Below, one piece after another: positions 23,485 to 35,560 of a DNA stretch of 64,000 nt (its first letter is position 1; each line of letters opens with the position of its first letter). The position numbers and the translations under genes are program-made. Source of the stretch: Uranotaenia lowii (Eukaryota > Arthropoda > Insecta > Diptera > Culicidae); contig NC_073691.1 of the NCBI RefSeq assembly GCF_029784155.1, positions 57,956,217 through 58,020,216 of the forward strand, in the 5' to 3' direction. The notes under the pieces were generated by a model, which worked only from the letters and a program-made list of their open reading frames with translations, was not told where the DNA came from and searched no databases.

Positions 23485-24605
23485 ATGTATAAAAATAACT
23501 TTCCATTAGTGAAAATGTCCGGAAAAACCATTGGACATATTTTCAGACACCGCACGAGTTTACGAACGGAGATAAGGTGTCTTTTTAACCCCTAATTTCC
23601 CTATATTTTGTAAAACAATCCAGAAAAACACTGGTTTGGACTAAAAAATTTGAGCCAAAATAACCGTATATAGTGCGATTTTTTTTTCGAAAAATCGAAT
23701 GAAGGCTGTTTTAGCCACCGCATCGGAGAATGGAGTTATGGCTGATTTTACTCTCGATTCCCCTATATTTTACGATTAATTATAAAAAAAGTAAGTTCGC
23801 ACTTGAAAATTTTAAACCAAATGAGACCTATCGTGTGTGACATTTTTCAAGGAATTGAGGCCATTTGAGTCACCTCACGCATTGAAAAATGGAGTTCTGG
23901 CTGTTTTCCCTCAATTCCTCAACAATTTTCAAATATTTCGGAAAAATCATGCTAGGAATTTAGAATTTAAATCCAAATGAGACATATCTTTGTGATTTTT
24001 TTTTCGAGGAATCAAATAAAGGCTGTTTTAGCAACCGCATGCAACGGAAAATGGAATTATGGCTGTTTTTACCCTCAATTCCCTTATATTTTTCAATCAA
24101 TTATAAAAAAAGTAAATTCGGTCTTGAAAATGTTTAACCGAATGAGACCTATATTGTGTGATTTTTTTTCCAAGAAATCGAATGTAGACCTATTAATTAG
24201 GCGACCGCAGTGACGTTTTTGTTGGGAAATTGAGGGTATGTTTAGCAACAGCTTGTTCAGACTGGAAAATTTTGAAGCAAATGAGCTCTAATAAAAAAAA
24301 ATTTCTGGGGAATCGAATGAAGGCTGCTTCAGCCACAGCACGCATCGGAAAATTGGACGGACTTGAAAATTTTAAACCTCGGAAAAAAATTTGCTTCCTC
24401 AGAAAAAATCACACAAGATAGGTCTATTTTTTCAAAATTTTCTAGTCCAAATCAGTGTTTTTCTGGACTGTTTTACAAAATATAGGGGAATAGGGGTTTA
24501 AATGGCACTATATCCCCGTTCGTAAGCTCATGCAGCGTCTGAAACTATGTCCAATCGTTTCTCCGGACATTTTCACTAAAGGAAAGTATATTTTCATAGA
24601 TTTTG
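23485..24605. mobile_element. Foldback element with internal tandem units of about 155 bp
   Basis: The left part from about 23490 (ATTAGTGAAAATGTCCGG, then CAGAAAAACACTG) is the reverse complement of the right part ending at about 24600 (CCGGACATTTTCACTAA). The arms are at least 160 bp and possibly 220 bp. Between them a unit marked by AAATGAGACCTATNNTGTG recurs at about 23660, 23820, 23973, 24140 and 24277. No coding capacity. The exact ends and target duplication could not be fixed. Confidence 0.7.
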
Positions 24606-25585
24606 TACAATTTTTCTGTTGACTCTCCTCGAGCAGTTGGTGGTAGTGAAGTGGCTCAGTTGTCAAAATTTTGGCTGGACTTACTGGAAAAATGAATGGG
24701 TGTCTCAAGAGGGTAGTGAGCTATTCTTGTATTTTTTTTTATTTACCTGATGGCAAAGATTCCAAAGAATGTTACTTTTTGTTTGGCTGATTAAATTTGA
24801 TTTCATATAAGAAAGTTGTGAGTATTTTTAAAAGCCGAGAAACACCGAAACAAGGCATTATGTATCTCAAAACTCGCTGGATCAGATTTTACAAACTAAG
24901 TATCTTAGAGTTACCGAAAGTGATGTGTTCAATTTTGAAGAATTAAAATTTATTATTCAACTTATAAGAAGCTAGATTTCTCATAGTAAAAGGGCGCCCA
25001 CTTCCGTCGCACGGTGGTCCAATTCCCGAAAGAGCTGGCAAAAAGTATGTTTTCAACATTTTTTGCTCTGAAACCTTTCAAAATTGTTCAATAATCACAA
25101 TTTCACAAAAAATAACAAATTATTTTCATATTTTCTTTGAAATTTCTTTTTTGTTTGATTTTATTGTAAGAATTGAAAATAAATAATAAATCAGTAAGTA
25201 AATTCTTGTATTAAAATTTTCCAACAGATTGCTGCAAAATCTCTCACATCCTAGAAAGGTTCTTTGAATCTAAAATTATACCGAAATTAGAAAACATATG
25301 AAATTAAATCAAAGCAGATTGACATGACAACGCTCTGATGCCGATCACTTTTTTAATTTTTCATTAACTAACGAGTCAATATAGGAAAATTTGGTTTTTT
25401 TGGGTCATTCATTATCACCCTCATTTATTAGTGTATTTAGAAATTGAAAAAGGATATCAGATTTTTTAAGAGATGCTTTGCTTTATTTGAGCTTGTAGAT
25501 CACAATTTTGGGAAAAAGCATTGAAGCTTTTGAAATGAGAACACAATGTTGTTCAACTCCAAAAATACTTAAGTTTAGCTTAACG
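24606..25585. other. No recognised feature
   Basis: AT-rich sequence without gene-like frames or repeats shared with the window. Confidence 0.35.
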
Positions 25586-26260
25586 CTCTATGCTCAAAGT
25601 TTTTTTACTGTCATATTTTTTATTCTGTTCTTCTTCTCTTTTTGCCTAACTTTAATCTTTTCTTTCTCTTCCATTTATCTCTCTCTTTCTCTACTGCAAC
25701 TTTTATCAGTCCTTTGTTTGCACTCTCAGCTTTTAAGTCTCTCATTTTTTCCTTCTTTCATGTTCATCACCTCTCATTTTCTTTTCTTTTTTTATATTTC
25801 CGTTTTTATCTTTGAACTCTTTGATATTTTCGTTTCTATTTTCTTTTTTCCTTCAATTTAGCTTTTTTCTAGAGGGAGAATTTCTTCTTTATTTTTCCAT
25901 CTATTTTTCTCTTTTTTTTCATTCGTTCTCTTTTTCTCACCTTTGTTTCTCTATCTTCTCTCCTTCCCACCTTATACAACATTATTTTTTTTATCTCAAT
26001 TCCTTTTTGTAAATCTTTCTCTCAATTTTTCTTCCTTTTGTTTAATCGCTTTTCTCGTGTTTTGCTCTATTCTTTCTCTCTTCACTTTTGTTCTCTCTAT
26101 TCTCTTTTTTATGTTCGCTTCTGTTACTTTCTTTCCTTTTTTTCTGGGATTTCTCTCTTTTTTCTTCTATTTCATTTTCATATTTGTTTGGCAAAGTTTT
26201 ATCTGTTTTTTTTTCTTCTAGGCTCATTCTTTTTGTATCATTAAGCACTATCCATACTGC
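25586..26260. repeat. Pyrimidine-rich tract
   Basis: About 670 bp are strongly C+T-biased on the plus strand (TTTCTCT-type words), the opposite strand bias to the large purine tract that starts 2.7 kb downstream. Overlapping hydrophobic frames in all plus-strand phases are artefacts of the composition. Confidence 0.8.
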
Positions 26261-26830
26261 ATGTTTGTTGCATTTTTCGCAATTGTTAATTTTATTAACC
26301 ATGTTTGGCAGGTTATTCTGGATTCTATCTTTTCATTTAAAAATTCTTTGTAGAAGAGAACAAAAAAGGGATAAGCTTAATAGCGGCACGTTATCCAAAC
26401 AAACGGGAAAATTGTGCCTTATCATTTTTATATTTTTTACTTTTCCTTTGTTTTGTTTCCCTTATTCAAATTTTCAATTAAAAAAATTATAAAAAAGGTC
26501 TTTTTTCTTCTGGAAACTTATACGGAATTTTGAATTATAAATTTGAAGTGTAACTTTGTTCTTTTGTGATTATGAATTTCGATTTCTGAATTTACCAAAT
26601 TTAATAAACCTTTATCAACTGAAATTAAATATTCATAGACTGTTTTTGGAATGTTCACAATTTTTTTTTCTGGCATCTTCAAAAACTCCAGACAAAAATA
26701 TCCATAAATAAATTTTGGGTTATATTTTTTAGAGGACTTTATCGTTTGGCTTTTAATACTCAGTTAATAATTTATTAACAATTATTCGCTTAGAAAATTG
26801 GTTTAATCGATTTTTCTCAAGCCAAGTTTC
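26261..26830. other. No recognised feature
   Basis: AT-rich spacer following the pyrimidine tract; no gene-like frame or repeat is recognised. Confidence 0.3.
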
Positions 26831-26873
26831 ATCGATTTCACTCCGCAAAGGAGAAAAATTCACTCACCTAGCA

Positions 26874-27320
26874 ACTCCACCAAGTCACTCGACTCTCGTA
26901 CAACTCCCCCCAAAAATCGAGTTGAGTTACTCTCTGTTATGTTTTCCTCCGTTTATCTCTTCGACGGGTTTTTCGTTCTGTTACCTCTTGACTCGATCGT
27001 TTTCATTAGCCGCTTTTTGTTGCATTTTGCTTTACAGACACAGTTTGTTGATCGCGGGGTCCCCTATTCATGCATTTTTCTCACCGTCTTCCGACGTTTT
27101 CCGCATTGTTTACTGTTTGTTTCTTTTTGCTCTTGTTTTTTTTTCATTTTTCTTCAAGGGTTTTGGGGCGGTTGCATTTTTGTCGGTGTTTATTTTTTTG
27201 TTGCTGTTTCTTCTTCTCAATTCTGCACCGATCTTTGCGGGTGCGGGTGAGCGCTTTTATTTTCATTGATTTTACCCCTTTGCTCATGTGAGTTGGGTTG
27301 TTCCCGCGGTTTTGTGGAGC
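26874..27320 (-). other. Candidate 5'UTR-type exon on the minus strand
   Basis: Read on the minus strand the segment is GC-elevated and A-rich with AACAGCAACAAAAAAATAAA-like runs, as in insect 5' leaders, and ends GTTGCTAG/GTGAGTGAAT, a strong 5' splice donor at 26874/26873. No repeat of the window occurs in it. The start of transcription, the partner exon and any coding part are not visible, so the call rests on composition and one donor site. Confidence 0.25.
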
Positions 27321-27784
27321 TCCGTAGCTAAGTATCCCACCAGTTGGGCTCGTTCATTGTCTGGTTTTTTTGTATGAATGGTACGAAAAAAAACCTCAAG
27401 TGAAGGTGGTAAGACGATGTTAATGATGTGTGGCTTTTAGTGGAATTTTCTGTAGACTGTGGATTTTGGGCTAGGTCAGTGCAGGTGACTTGAAAACGAA
27501 AAAAGTCAGGTAGTGGCGCAGAAGCAATACATATTTGGGATCGTCTCTCTCAGCTGTAGATTGTTTATGAAGTGGCCCTTTTTGAAGCTATTCTTCGCCA
27601 AAGTGCCACCAGATTTTGGCCATTAACATTGAATGCCATTCAGTTGAGTGATGTCATTGCTATTAGGGATTTTCATTGGCGATTTCTTAAGGTTTTTAAG
27701 ACATGCCGCTCAAAACATGTTCCCCGGTTGTTTTAACTATGGATTATAGTTGAAGTAGTAATGAATTCTTAAAAAGGTTTAGAC
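27321..27784. other. No recognised feature
   Basis: Mixed-composition, apparently single-copy DNA upstream of the minus-strand candidate exon; it could hold a promoter but no motif decides this. Confidence 0.25.
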
Positions 27785-28112
27785 TAAGCTTTCAAGATTG
27801 CCCGATATTACCCTGGTTTACCCGGATATTTAATACAAAATTTGGGAAAATTCCTGTCCTGGCTGTCCAGATTTTATTGAAAATAGCCTGGATTTTGCCC
27901 GGATTTAGTTATTCATCTTATTTTCCAGATCGAACAAAAAAGATGTATTGTATTTTTTTTTTTGTCTTGATGTTGGTTGAGTAATTTCTCAAATTTGTCT
28001 GCATTTTTGATCGACAATTTTGAAATCAAATGTCCGGATTTTGCCAGATTTTGAGATAAAATAGCCCGGATTTTCAGGCCCGGGTATATGCTGAAAAAAA
28101 TCTGGCAACCTT
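27785..28112. repeat. Repeat of the CCCGG / AATCTGGCAACCTTA family (best copy)
   Basis: The segment contains several CCCGGAT / TGCCCGG words, GAGTAATTTCTCA and the end AAATCTGGCAACCTTA. Related copies lie at 19900-20210, 41640-41990 and, inverted, 49260-49531. It looks like a non-coding DNA-transposon derivative, but terminal repeats were not resolved. Confidence 0.55.
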
Positions 28113-28974
28113 AGTTTAGAAGACTGTTAACATCCGTGAATGACTCAATTCATCATCGCAGTACACGTCATTTGACTTCCCATGGAGTTAATCGATTGCA
28201 AATAGGTTAACAATTTGATGAAATAATCCATTCCCTTATGTTATTTAACTTCCTCAGACTCTCGTTTTCAATCTCAACTACAACTGGTTGTGATCCTTGT
28301 CCTGATTCAAAAGGCGGAACTTTGCCACCGTATATTACCCCTAAAGTGATTTTACTAGCATGCTTTATCGCTATCGCCCCCATGGGAAATACCATCTCGA
28401 CACCTGAGGATTGTTGATAGTTTTTTTTCCTCCTGACCAAGTGCTGCTAACTCATTCCGAGCTCCATTTCATTCGGTACATGTCAAAAGGTGTGCGCGAG
28501 CATTTGCTAAGGTATAAAACACCCAACATTAAGTGTAGCTACCATTGATATACGATCGGTATAAATACCGACACACAGCTTGAGTAAAAAACAACAACTC
28601 AAATCAAGACTGAACCGCGAAGTACACTTGATCGGGTACGATTCATAGTGGATCCAAAAGGTTAGATTCATGGTCATAATGATCAATGGAGTAAACAAGC
28701 AAAGAAATTAGAGTTATAGTTATTAAATACATCAGAACTCGTATATTACAACCAAATTGACCGTCTTGAAAATCCCCTGAAAAAGAATTTTTTCGACACC
28801 GAAACGTCGGAAAAAAATAAAATCTAGAAAACACATGAAATCAAGGTAGGATGAGGAGAATAGAAGATTAATATGAGCAAAAAGACATAATTCCAGCAAC
28901 AATAACATGAAAATAGAAACAGTAACAGGAAAAAAGACCGAAAAAAATAATAGATAAAATAGAGGAAAGAGAAA
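28113..28974. other. Mostly unassigned; GAAACGTCGG motif at about 28800
   Basis: A 77-residue minus-strand frame at 28207-28440 has protein-like composition but no recognised domain. At 28760-28830 CCCCTGAAAAAG precedes CCGAAACGTCGG, the kind of pair found near ends of Penelope-like elements and, inverted, near 1110. No enzyme is encoded. Confidence 0.25.
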
Positions 28975-31900
28975 CAATTAGTAGAGAGAAATGAAGAAAA
29001 ATTTAAGATAAAGAAAAAGTGAAGAAAGTATAATAAAGAAAAGAGACAGAATATAGAGAAGAGGGAGAATAAAGAAAAAAGTGGGAAAAAGTAAAAAGAA
29101 TAAAGAGAAAGAGAGAAGAATGAGCAGAGAGAAAAAGAGAAAAAAGTGTCGAGAAAAAAACATAGAAAAGCGAGAATAAAGAGAAGAGAAGAAGAGAGAG
29201 AATTCAAAGAAGAAAGGGGATAAAAAAAGAGAGTGAATATAGAGGAGAACGGGATAGAGAAAGGAAGAGAGGATTAAAAGAGAAATGAGGATAAAATGAA
29301 AAGTAAGAATAAAGAGAAAAGAGTATAATGAGAAGAGAGAGAGAGAGACAAAAGAGAAGAGCGAGGATAAAGAGAAAAGAAAATAAAGTTAATAATAAGA
29401 AGAAATAGAAAAAGAGATGACAGAGAATAAAGAAATTTATCGAATAATTAGAAGAGAGGATAGACACGAGAGAGAGACTTAAGAGAAGAGAGATAATAAA
29501 GATAAGAGAGATAACAAAGAGAAGAGAAATAATAAAGGGAAGAGAGAGAATAAAGAGGAGGAACAGAGAAAAATGAAGAGAGGACAAAAAGAGAAGAGAG
29601 AAAATAAAATGAAAAGTGATAATAAAAAGAAGAAAGAATAACGAGAAAAGAGTATAACGAGAAGAGAGAGACAAAAGAGAATAGCGAGGATAAAGAGAAG
29701 AGAGAGAATAAAGAGAGAAAAGACATCCTTTTCCTCTAAACTTTCTGTTTTCCCCACTTTCCCCACTTTGTTTCTTTTTTCCCTCTTTTACACCTCCTCC
29801 CCTTTTCTCTCTCTTTTTTTTTAATAAAGAGAAGAAAGAGGATAAAAAGTACAGAGAGAAATTAAAGAAGTTAGGATAGATACAATGGAGAGATTTAAGA
29901 GAAGAGAGAGAGGATAAAGAGAAGAGAACGGATAAAGAGAAGATAACGGATAAAGAGAAGAGAGAGGATAAAGAGAAGAGAGAGGATGAAGAGAAGAGAG
30001 AGGATAAAGAGAAGAGAGAGGATAAAGAGAAGAGAGAGAAAAAAGAGAAGAGAAATAAAAAAAGAAAAGAGAGAGAAAAGAGAGAAGAGAGAGAAAAAAG
30101 AGAAGAGAGAGAAAAAAGAGAAGAGAGAGAAAAAAGAGAAGAGAGAGAAAAAAGAGAAGAGAGAGAAAAAAGAGAAGAGAGAGAAGAAAGAGATGAGAGA
30201 GAAGAAAGAGAAAAAAGAGAAGAGAGAGGATATAGAGAAGAGAGAGGATAAAGAGAAGAGAGAGAAAAAAGATAAGAGAGAGGATAAAGAGAAGAAAGAA
30301 GATAAAGAGAAGAGAGAGAGAATAAAGAGAAGAGAGAAAATTAAAAAAAGAGAGATAAAAAATAGAAGAGAGAGAAAAAAGAGAAGAGAGAGAAAAAAGA
30401 GAAAAAAGAGAAGAGAGAGCAAAAAGAGAAGAGAGAGAAAAAAGAGAAGAGTGAGAAAAAAAGAAGAGTGAGAAAAAGAGAAGAGAGAGAAAAAGAGAAG
30501 AGAGAGAAAAAAGAGAAGAGAGAGAATAAAGAGAAGAGAGAGAATAAAGAGAAGAGAGGGAATAAAGAGAAGAGAGAGAAAAAAGAGAAAAAAGAAGAAA
30601 GAGAAGAGAGAGAAGAAAAAGAAGAGAGAGAAAAAAAGAGAAGAGAGAGAAAAAAGAGAAGAGAGAAAAGAGAGACGAGAGAGAAAAAAAGAGAAGAGAG
30701 AGAGAAAAAAAAGGGAATAAAGAGAAGACAGAAAAAAGAAGAAAGAGAATAACGAGAAGAAACAGCAATAAGAGAATGGAGATAATTAATAAAAGAAAGA
30801 ATAAAGACAAGAGAGAGAATAAAGAGAAGAGACAGAGATACGAGAAGAGAGCGAATTTAAAAAAGAAAGAATTAAGCAAAGAGAAATGAGAGAAGAGTGA
30901 GAAAAAAAAGAGCGAGAGCAACGAGAATAGAGAGCATAAAGAGAAGACAGTGGACAAAGAGAAGAGGGAGAATAAAGGGAAGAGAGAGAAAAAAGAAAAG
31001 AGACAGTGATAAGAGAAGAAAAAGAATTAATAATAGAAAGAAAATCGAGAAGAGAGAGAAAAAGAAGAGATAGAAAAAAAGAAGAGCGAGAATAAAGAGA
31101 AGAGAAATAATTAAGAGAAGAGAGCGAATAAAGAGAAGAGAGATCAAAGAGTAGAGAGAGAATTTAAGGGAAAAGAGAGAATAAATAAAAGATAGAGAAT
31201 AAAGAGCAGAGATTAAATAAAGAGAAGAGAGAGAATGAAAAGAAGAGCGAGAATAAAAAGAAGAGAGAGAATAAAAATAAGAGAGAGAATAAAGAGAAGA
31301 GAGAGAATAAAGAGAAGAGAGAGAATAAAGAGAAGAGAGAGAATAAAGAGAAGAGAGAGAGAGAATAAAAAGAAGAGAGAATAAAGGGAAAAGAAAGTAT
31401 AAAGAGAAGAGAAAGTAAAGAGAAGAGAGAATAAAGAGCAGAGAGTATAAAGAAAAGAGAGATAATTTAAGAGAAGAGAGGAAAGAGAATAAAGAGAAGA
31501 AAGAGAATATAGAGAAGAGAGAATAAAAAGAAGAGAGAATAAAAAGAAGAGAGAATGGAGAGAAGATAGAGATAAATATTCGAGAGAGATAAAGAAATAA
31601 GAGATAAGGAGAAGAGAGAGATAAAGAGAAGAGAGAGAATAAAAATAAGAAAGAAAATAAAGAGAAAAGATAATAAAGAGAGAAAAGAATTTTTTTCCTC
31701 TATACGCTCTGGTTTCCTCACTCTGCTTTTTCCCTCTTCTATACCTTCTCCCTTTTTCTCTCTCTTCTTTTTTTCGCTTTGTTCTCTTTTTCCTTCCTCT
31801 ATGCTTCCTTTTTCTATCCTCTTTTTTATGGCGTTCTTTTTCATTTCTTTTTCCGCTCTCTTCTATTTTTTTCTCTTTTTTTCTCACCCTCTTCCTTTTT

Positions 31901-32225
31901 CTCTTCTTTTCAATCAAAAGGAATAGAAAAAAAGAGAAGAGAGAGAAAGAAAAGAAAAGGAAGAGAAAGAGATAGAGATTGATAAGAAAAGGAAAGAGTT
32001 TAAAGAGAAGTGAGTGGAAAAAGAAATGAAAGAGGACGACAGAAAAGAGGAAAGAGAGTTTGAGAAAAAGAGGATAAATAAAAGAGAGACTAAAAAGGTA
32101 GCAGGGAGAAAAAAGAGAGAGAGGAAGAGGAAAAAAGATAAAAAGTGGGGAAAGTGAGGAAAATAAAAAGTATAGAAAAAAGAGTTGAAGGATAAGGAGA
32201 AGAAGGCCATAACGAGAGAGAAAAA
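28975..32225. repeat. 3.2-kb purine (GAGAA/GAGAAA) tract with two pyrimidine switches
   Basis: The plus strand is overwhelmingly A+G (AGAGAAGAGAGAGAATAAAG-type units) from about 28975 to 32225. Two short blocks, 29728-29820 and 31690-31915, switch to pyrimidines and resemble each other (TCCTCTA ... CTTTCCC... CTCTCTCTT). Long frames on both strands, up to 378 residues of SLLSLF at 29821-30957 minus, arise from the repeat and are not genes. Such tracts can form triplex DNA and bind GAGA-type factors. Confidence 0.9.
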
Positions 32226-34090
32226 GATTTAAAAGCGCAAAATGGATTGTGACAAAGAATTAACTACGAAAATGAGAGAGAGAGAGAGAGGAAATCAAAT
32301 GTGGGTTAAAAAATCAGAAACGGAAACAAATGAGAATCCGTGAATATGAAATACAATAATCATGAAAAAAGAATATCATTAAAAAAGATAAATAAACAAA
32401 ATCTCAGTGAGCAAATATTGAAAAAGAAAACAGATAAACACTCTCAAGGAGAAATACCAAAAAGAGAATAAAGTTAAACCACTTCTTTATATTTTTTTGG
32501 GAAAATTTCTAGGTATTCTTTTTGTGTGCAATAAAATTTCTGTTAGTCTCGTAGCAGAAGAAAATACGCATAACTCGTACATTCTTAAAATTTTACCCAC
32601 GAAACGAACCTTTATGGCCCACTGTGATCCGTTGTGGGCAGGTTGCTCGGGAATATCGAAAGTGAATGTCAATGTTGAGAATTCGTTTGCTCGAAGCTGG
32701 CTGCATATCGATGGATCGCGGGATAGTCGAAGAAAAATCACCAACAAACCAACCAAATCATCGTCTCCTGCACCAATAATAATAATAACGAATCGCCAGC
32801 CCACCGGTTTTGTTTTAACGTTTTACTGGGGCACTGTTTCAGTTTAGTTTCTTGCTTTATTTTAGCCTGAGCCATGGGTCAGTAAATTTGTGCACTGCAC
32901 CAGAAAACCGGTCCGTATTTGATTTCCTTATGATGGTGATCGGTAGCCAATTTTTTTCTTCTGTGTTCCCTAAACGATGTTAGCGATTGTTAGCAAGTTG
33001 TCGGCTGTAATGGGTCGGTTTGTTGAGTTTTTTCGTGTATCGTTATCGATTGTTTATAGTTCATGTATGTGAAGTAATTTTTATGATAGGTTCATTTTGT
33101 TATCAGTGATGACTATCTGCATCGCGATTGCACATTCATTCAAGATAATTATTTGGTTTTCTTCAAAATCCTCTCATATTTCTTACGAATGTCCGATTTG
33201 CCTAAGGATCACTTTGAGTTCGATTTTAATGATCAATTTTTCATGAAATCGAGTGAGTTTGATTGCTAGGAAAACAAACAATCTGATCGATCCAGCTGCA
33301 CTTGATCTGCATACACAACGATCCGAAAGCTCATGTTAGGAATCGATAAAAGTGAAATCCCCTGCAACATATGCCAACCATGAAAAGGGGCCATAATTTT
33401 ACATGATCCTCAAATCGACACAGCCAGACGAAATTGGGTACAATTTCCCGTTTTCCAGATGTGATGCTCTTGGGCATTATAAACATCTTAATGAGAATAA
33501 AAATAACCCAGGCTCAGTTTTATCCCAAGCAGTGTTGCAGCCATGTGATGGACATTGTGGGCCCAGATAAAATCTTCATCATCATCATCATTTCGGTTGT
33601 GCCGGGAAAACCTGATTCTTGAACGCTGCATATTTGCGAGATTTCACTTTCTAAAGCTCTGCGATGGGATTCGAGCAGATATCACTGTCGGTTTTTTTTT
33701 GTTATGAAATGTTTCGACTGATTTTATTGATTGCAAACTGATGCACAGTTTCAGTCATTTGCAACTGTTGCATTTGATGTTTGAGATCTGATTCACGAAT
33801 GGCTGAAAGAGTCGTAAGGTTTCGAATGCGATTTGGAATATTTTCCATGAGATTGACATGAAATGGATGCCAAAGAAGTATCATAAGAGCTTTTTAACCG
33901 TAATCAGCTCTTGAGTGTCAATATGACATTTTCGGAAGTTTAGCTTGCTTTATTCGAGTGCATCCAAATAAAAAAATAAATCATCGGGAACCTTCAATTA
34001 ATTTTAGTAATCTTTAATTTTGCATTATTACTTTTTTATGGACGCACTCTGAAAGCCCAGGAAAAAAAGTTCCGTTATTAAGGAAAGAAA
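32226..34090. other. Apparently single-copy DNA, no gene recognised
   Basis: From about 32580 to 33640 GC content is higher than the surroundings and no window repeats occur. A 116-residue plus-strand frame (32497-32847) and its antisense partner overlap; neither shows a domain. Conserved non-coding or UTR sequence is possible. A short (ATC)n run lies at about 33576-33592. Confidence 0.3.
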
Positions 34091-34094
34091 TCCG

Positions 34095-34500
34095 GAAAAA
34101 CATGCTTCGGAAAAAATACTGTAGATCGGCTATTGGATGCTCAAAATAAATTCACTTTGTTTCTAAGAAAGCTGAAGTTAGAAGCTATAAGTTGCACATA
34201 GGGATATATTTTTTGGAAAGTTTTTAAGATCATGACTACAAAAAATGTAAAAAAGTGGTGTAAAACCGTACTTTTCAATCAATGAACCGTCAAAATTGTT
34301 TAGGTCATATTAGATAAATTTTGAAAAGACGATTGAAAAGTTGACGTAATTTGGCACATTTTAACAATTTTAGATTTTGAAAATACGAAACACAGAATTT
34401 TTGACAAATTTTCAAAAGTTGCTGTTTTTTTGTAATTTTACTAACCAATTTCGTCAACTTTCCAATCTTCTTTTCAAAATCTATCTGGTGTGACTTAAAA
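34095..34500. repeat. Small diverged copy of the TTAA foldback family
   Basis: ACATGCTTCGGAAAA, GAAAGCTGAAGTTAGAAGCT and TTGACGTAATTTGGCACATT match the arm at 13165-13425 in order. At 34450-34495 TTTCGTCAACTTTCCAATC returns in inverted orientation, so a short second arm is present. It is more diverged than the 12.8-kb element and lacks the TTAA-flanked ends. Confidence 0.65.
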
Positions 34501-34690
34501 GTTTGTTGCTTGTATCTTAAACTTCAAATGTTAATTTCAAAAATCTGAAGTTACAATTTAACATTCTAATCCTCAATTCAGTTCAAAACGTTTGGGATGA
34601 AAAATCGAAAAGTTAACGAATTCAGAATTTAATGTTCATCGTTATTTCTACATTAAACATAATTCTACTTGTGGGTTCCTTGATGGATAA

Positions 34691-35024
34691 TGTTGAGGAA
34701 CGGTATTAATTAGTTGCTATAAAGCAAGAGCCACCCCAAGCGATTTGATAACTAGTGAGTTCTCTCCTGAGAACTCACTCTCGAATGACCGATCCCCAGG
34801 ATCGTGTTGAGAAAACCGATTTGTTTTGCCAGCCAGCATAAACCAATAAAAGTCAGTTCGCAGCAACCTCCAAACAGACAACATCGGTCTAATTATTACT
34901 CCGTCGGCTCGGGCTAAGTTAAGTGTTGGGAAATAAAGTTCAAGTGATCCCAAACTCGGTCGGATTAGTTATTCCGGAAGAAAATAACCATTTCTAATGT
35001 GATCAATATCACAGCACCGCAACA
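34691..35024 (+). mobile_element. Solitary LTR or truncated LTR retrotransposon 5' end (BEL/Pao-like)
   Basis: The 334-bp segment begins TGTTG and ends CAACA. It carries a TATAAA box about 25 bp from the start, an AATAAA at about 34855 and another at about 34933, and a perfect hairpin GTGAGTTCTC/GAGAACTCAC at about 34753-34776. These are the expected parts of an LTR; the TGTTGAGG start resembles BEL/Pao LTRs. No second LTR, gag or pol is found, and the flanks (GATAA, AGAGG) do not match as a target duplication. The DNA downstream may be leader. Confidence 0.6.
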
Positions 35025-35395
35025 AGAGGTTTAATAAAAAGACGGTGGTGATTGGGTAGCCTTAATTGCACCCATAGTGCAAGGTGTAAAACTCTAAAGT
35101 GCTAATATTGAAGTGTTCCCCAGGTCGCTCCCAAAGTGAATACAGTCCACTGAAGAACATTTATAATTTATTGGGACGATCCGGAACAGATAACTTCAAA
35201 ACAAGTAACCATTAGTTTTTTAATTTAGAATTCAAGTGTTCTTTCATCAAATCTTGGATTAAAAAAACTTGTTCATAAATGTTCAAAGTCATTTCGAACG
35301 GAAAGTTCAGAAGTTGGGATTCATTTTCTCGAACTGAAAAAAAGAGGTCAAAGGATTCAAAGTGAAATAGAAGAAAAAAAAAAATTGGATATGCA
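35025..35395 (+). other. Possible leader of the LTR element
   Basis: Directly after the LTR, TGGTGATTGGGTAGCC at about 35046 begins with TGG as primer-binding sites do, but it is not adjacent to the LTR and the tRNA is not identified. The sequence fades into purine-rich DNA and no gag start is visible. Confidence 0.25.
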
Positions 35396-35514
35396 ATGAG
35401 AGTATATATTGAAAAGTAGTAGCAGTGAGAAATCAGCCAAGGTCTAGAAAAGAAAGATAATAAAAAGGAAGTAGAAAAGACGAGAGAAGCAAAAAGGAAA
35501 GATTAAGTTGAAAC

Positions 35515-35516
35515 AG

Positions 35517-35558
<42 letters not shown>

Positions 35559-35560
35559 AA
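35515..35560. repeat. GA dinucleotide run
   Basis: A short (GA)n stretch with one AAA interruption inside purine-rich DNA. Confidence 0.8.

Noticed and set aside
23640..24300. Regularly spaced repeats that could suggest a CRISPR array
   Set aside because: Units are about 155 bp, diverged, inside an inverted-repeat element, and the genome is eukaryotic.
25508..26492. Several overlapping hydrophobic plus-strand frames that look like membrane proteins
   Set aside because: Composition follows the pyrimidine tract (F, L, S codons), frames overlap in all phases and no conserved motif is present.
28207..28440. 77-residue minus-strand frame
   Set aside because: The composition is plausible but no family is recognised and it has no supporting signals; left as unassigned sequence.
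29821..30957. 378-residue minus-strand frame
   Set aside because: It is pure SLLSLF/FLSLLF repeat caused by the GAGAA purine tract; the same tract is open in several phases and on both strands.
32497..32847. 116-residue plus-strand and 105-residue minus-strand overlapping frames
   Set aside because: Neither shows a motif and the overlap makes both doubtful; treated as single-copy non-coding DNA.
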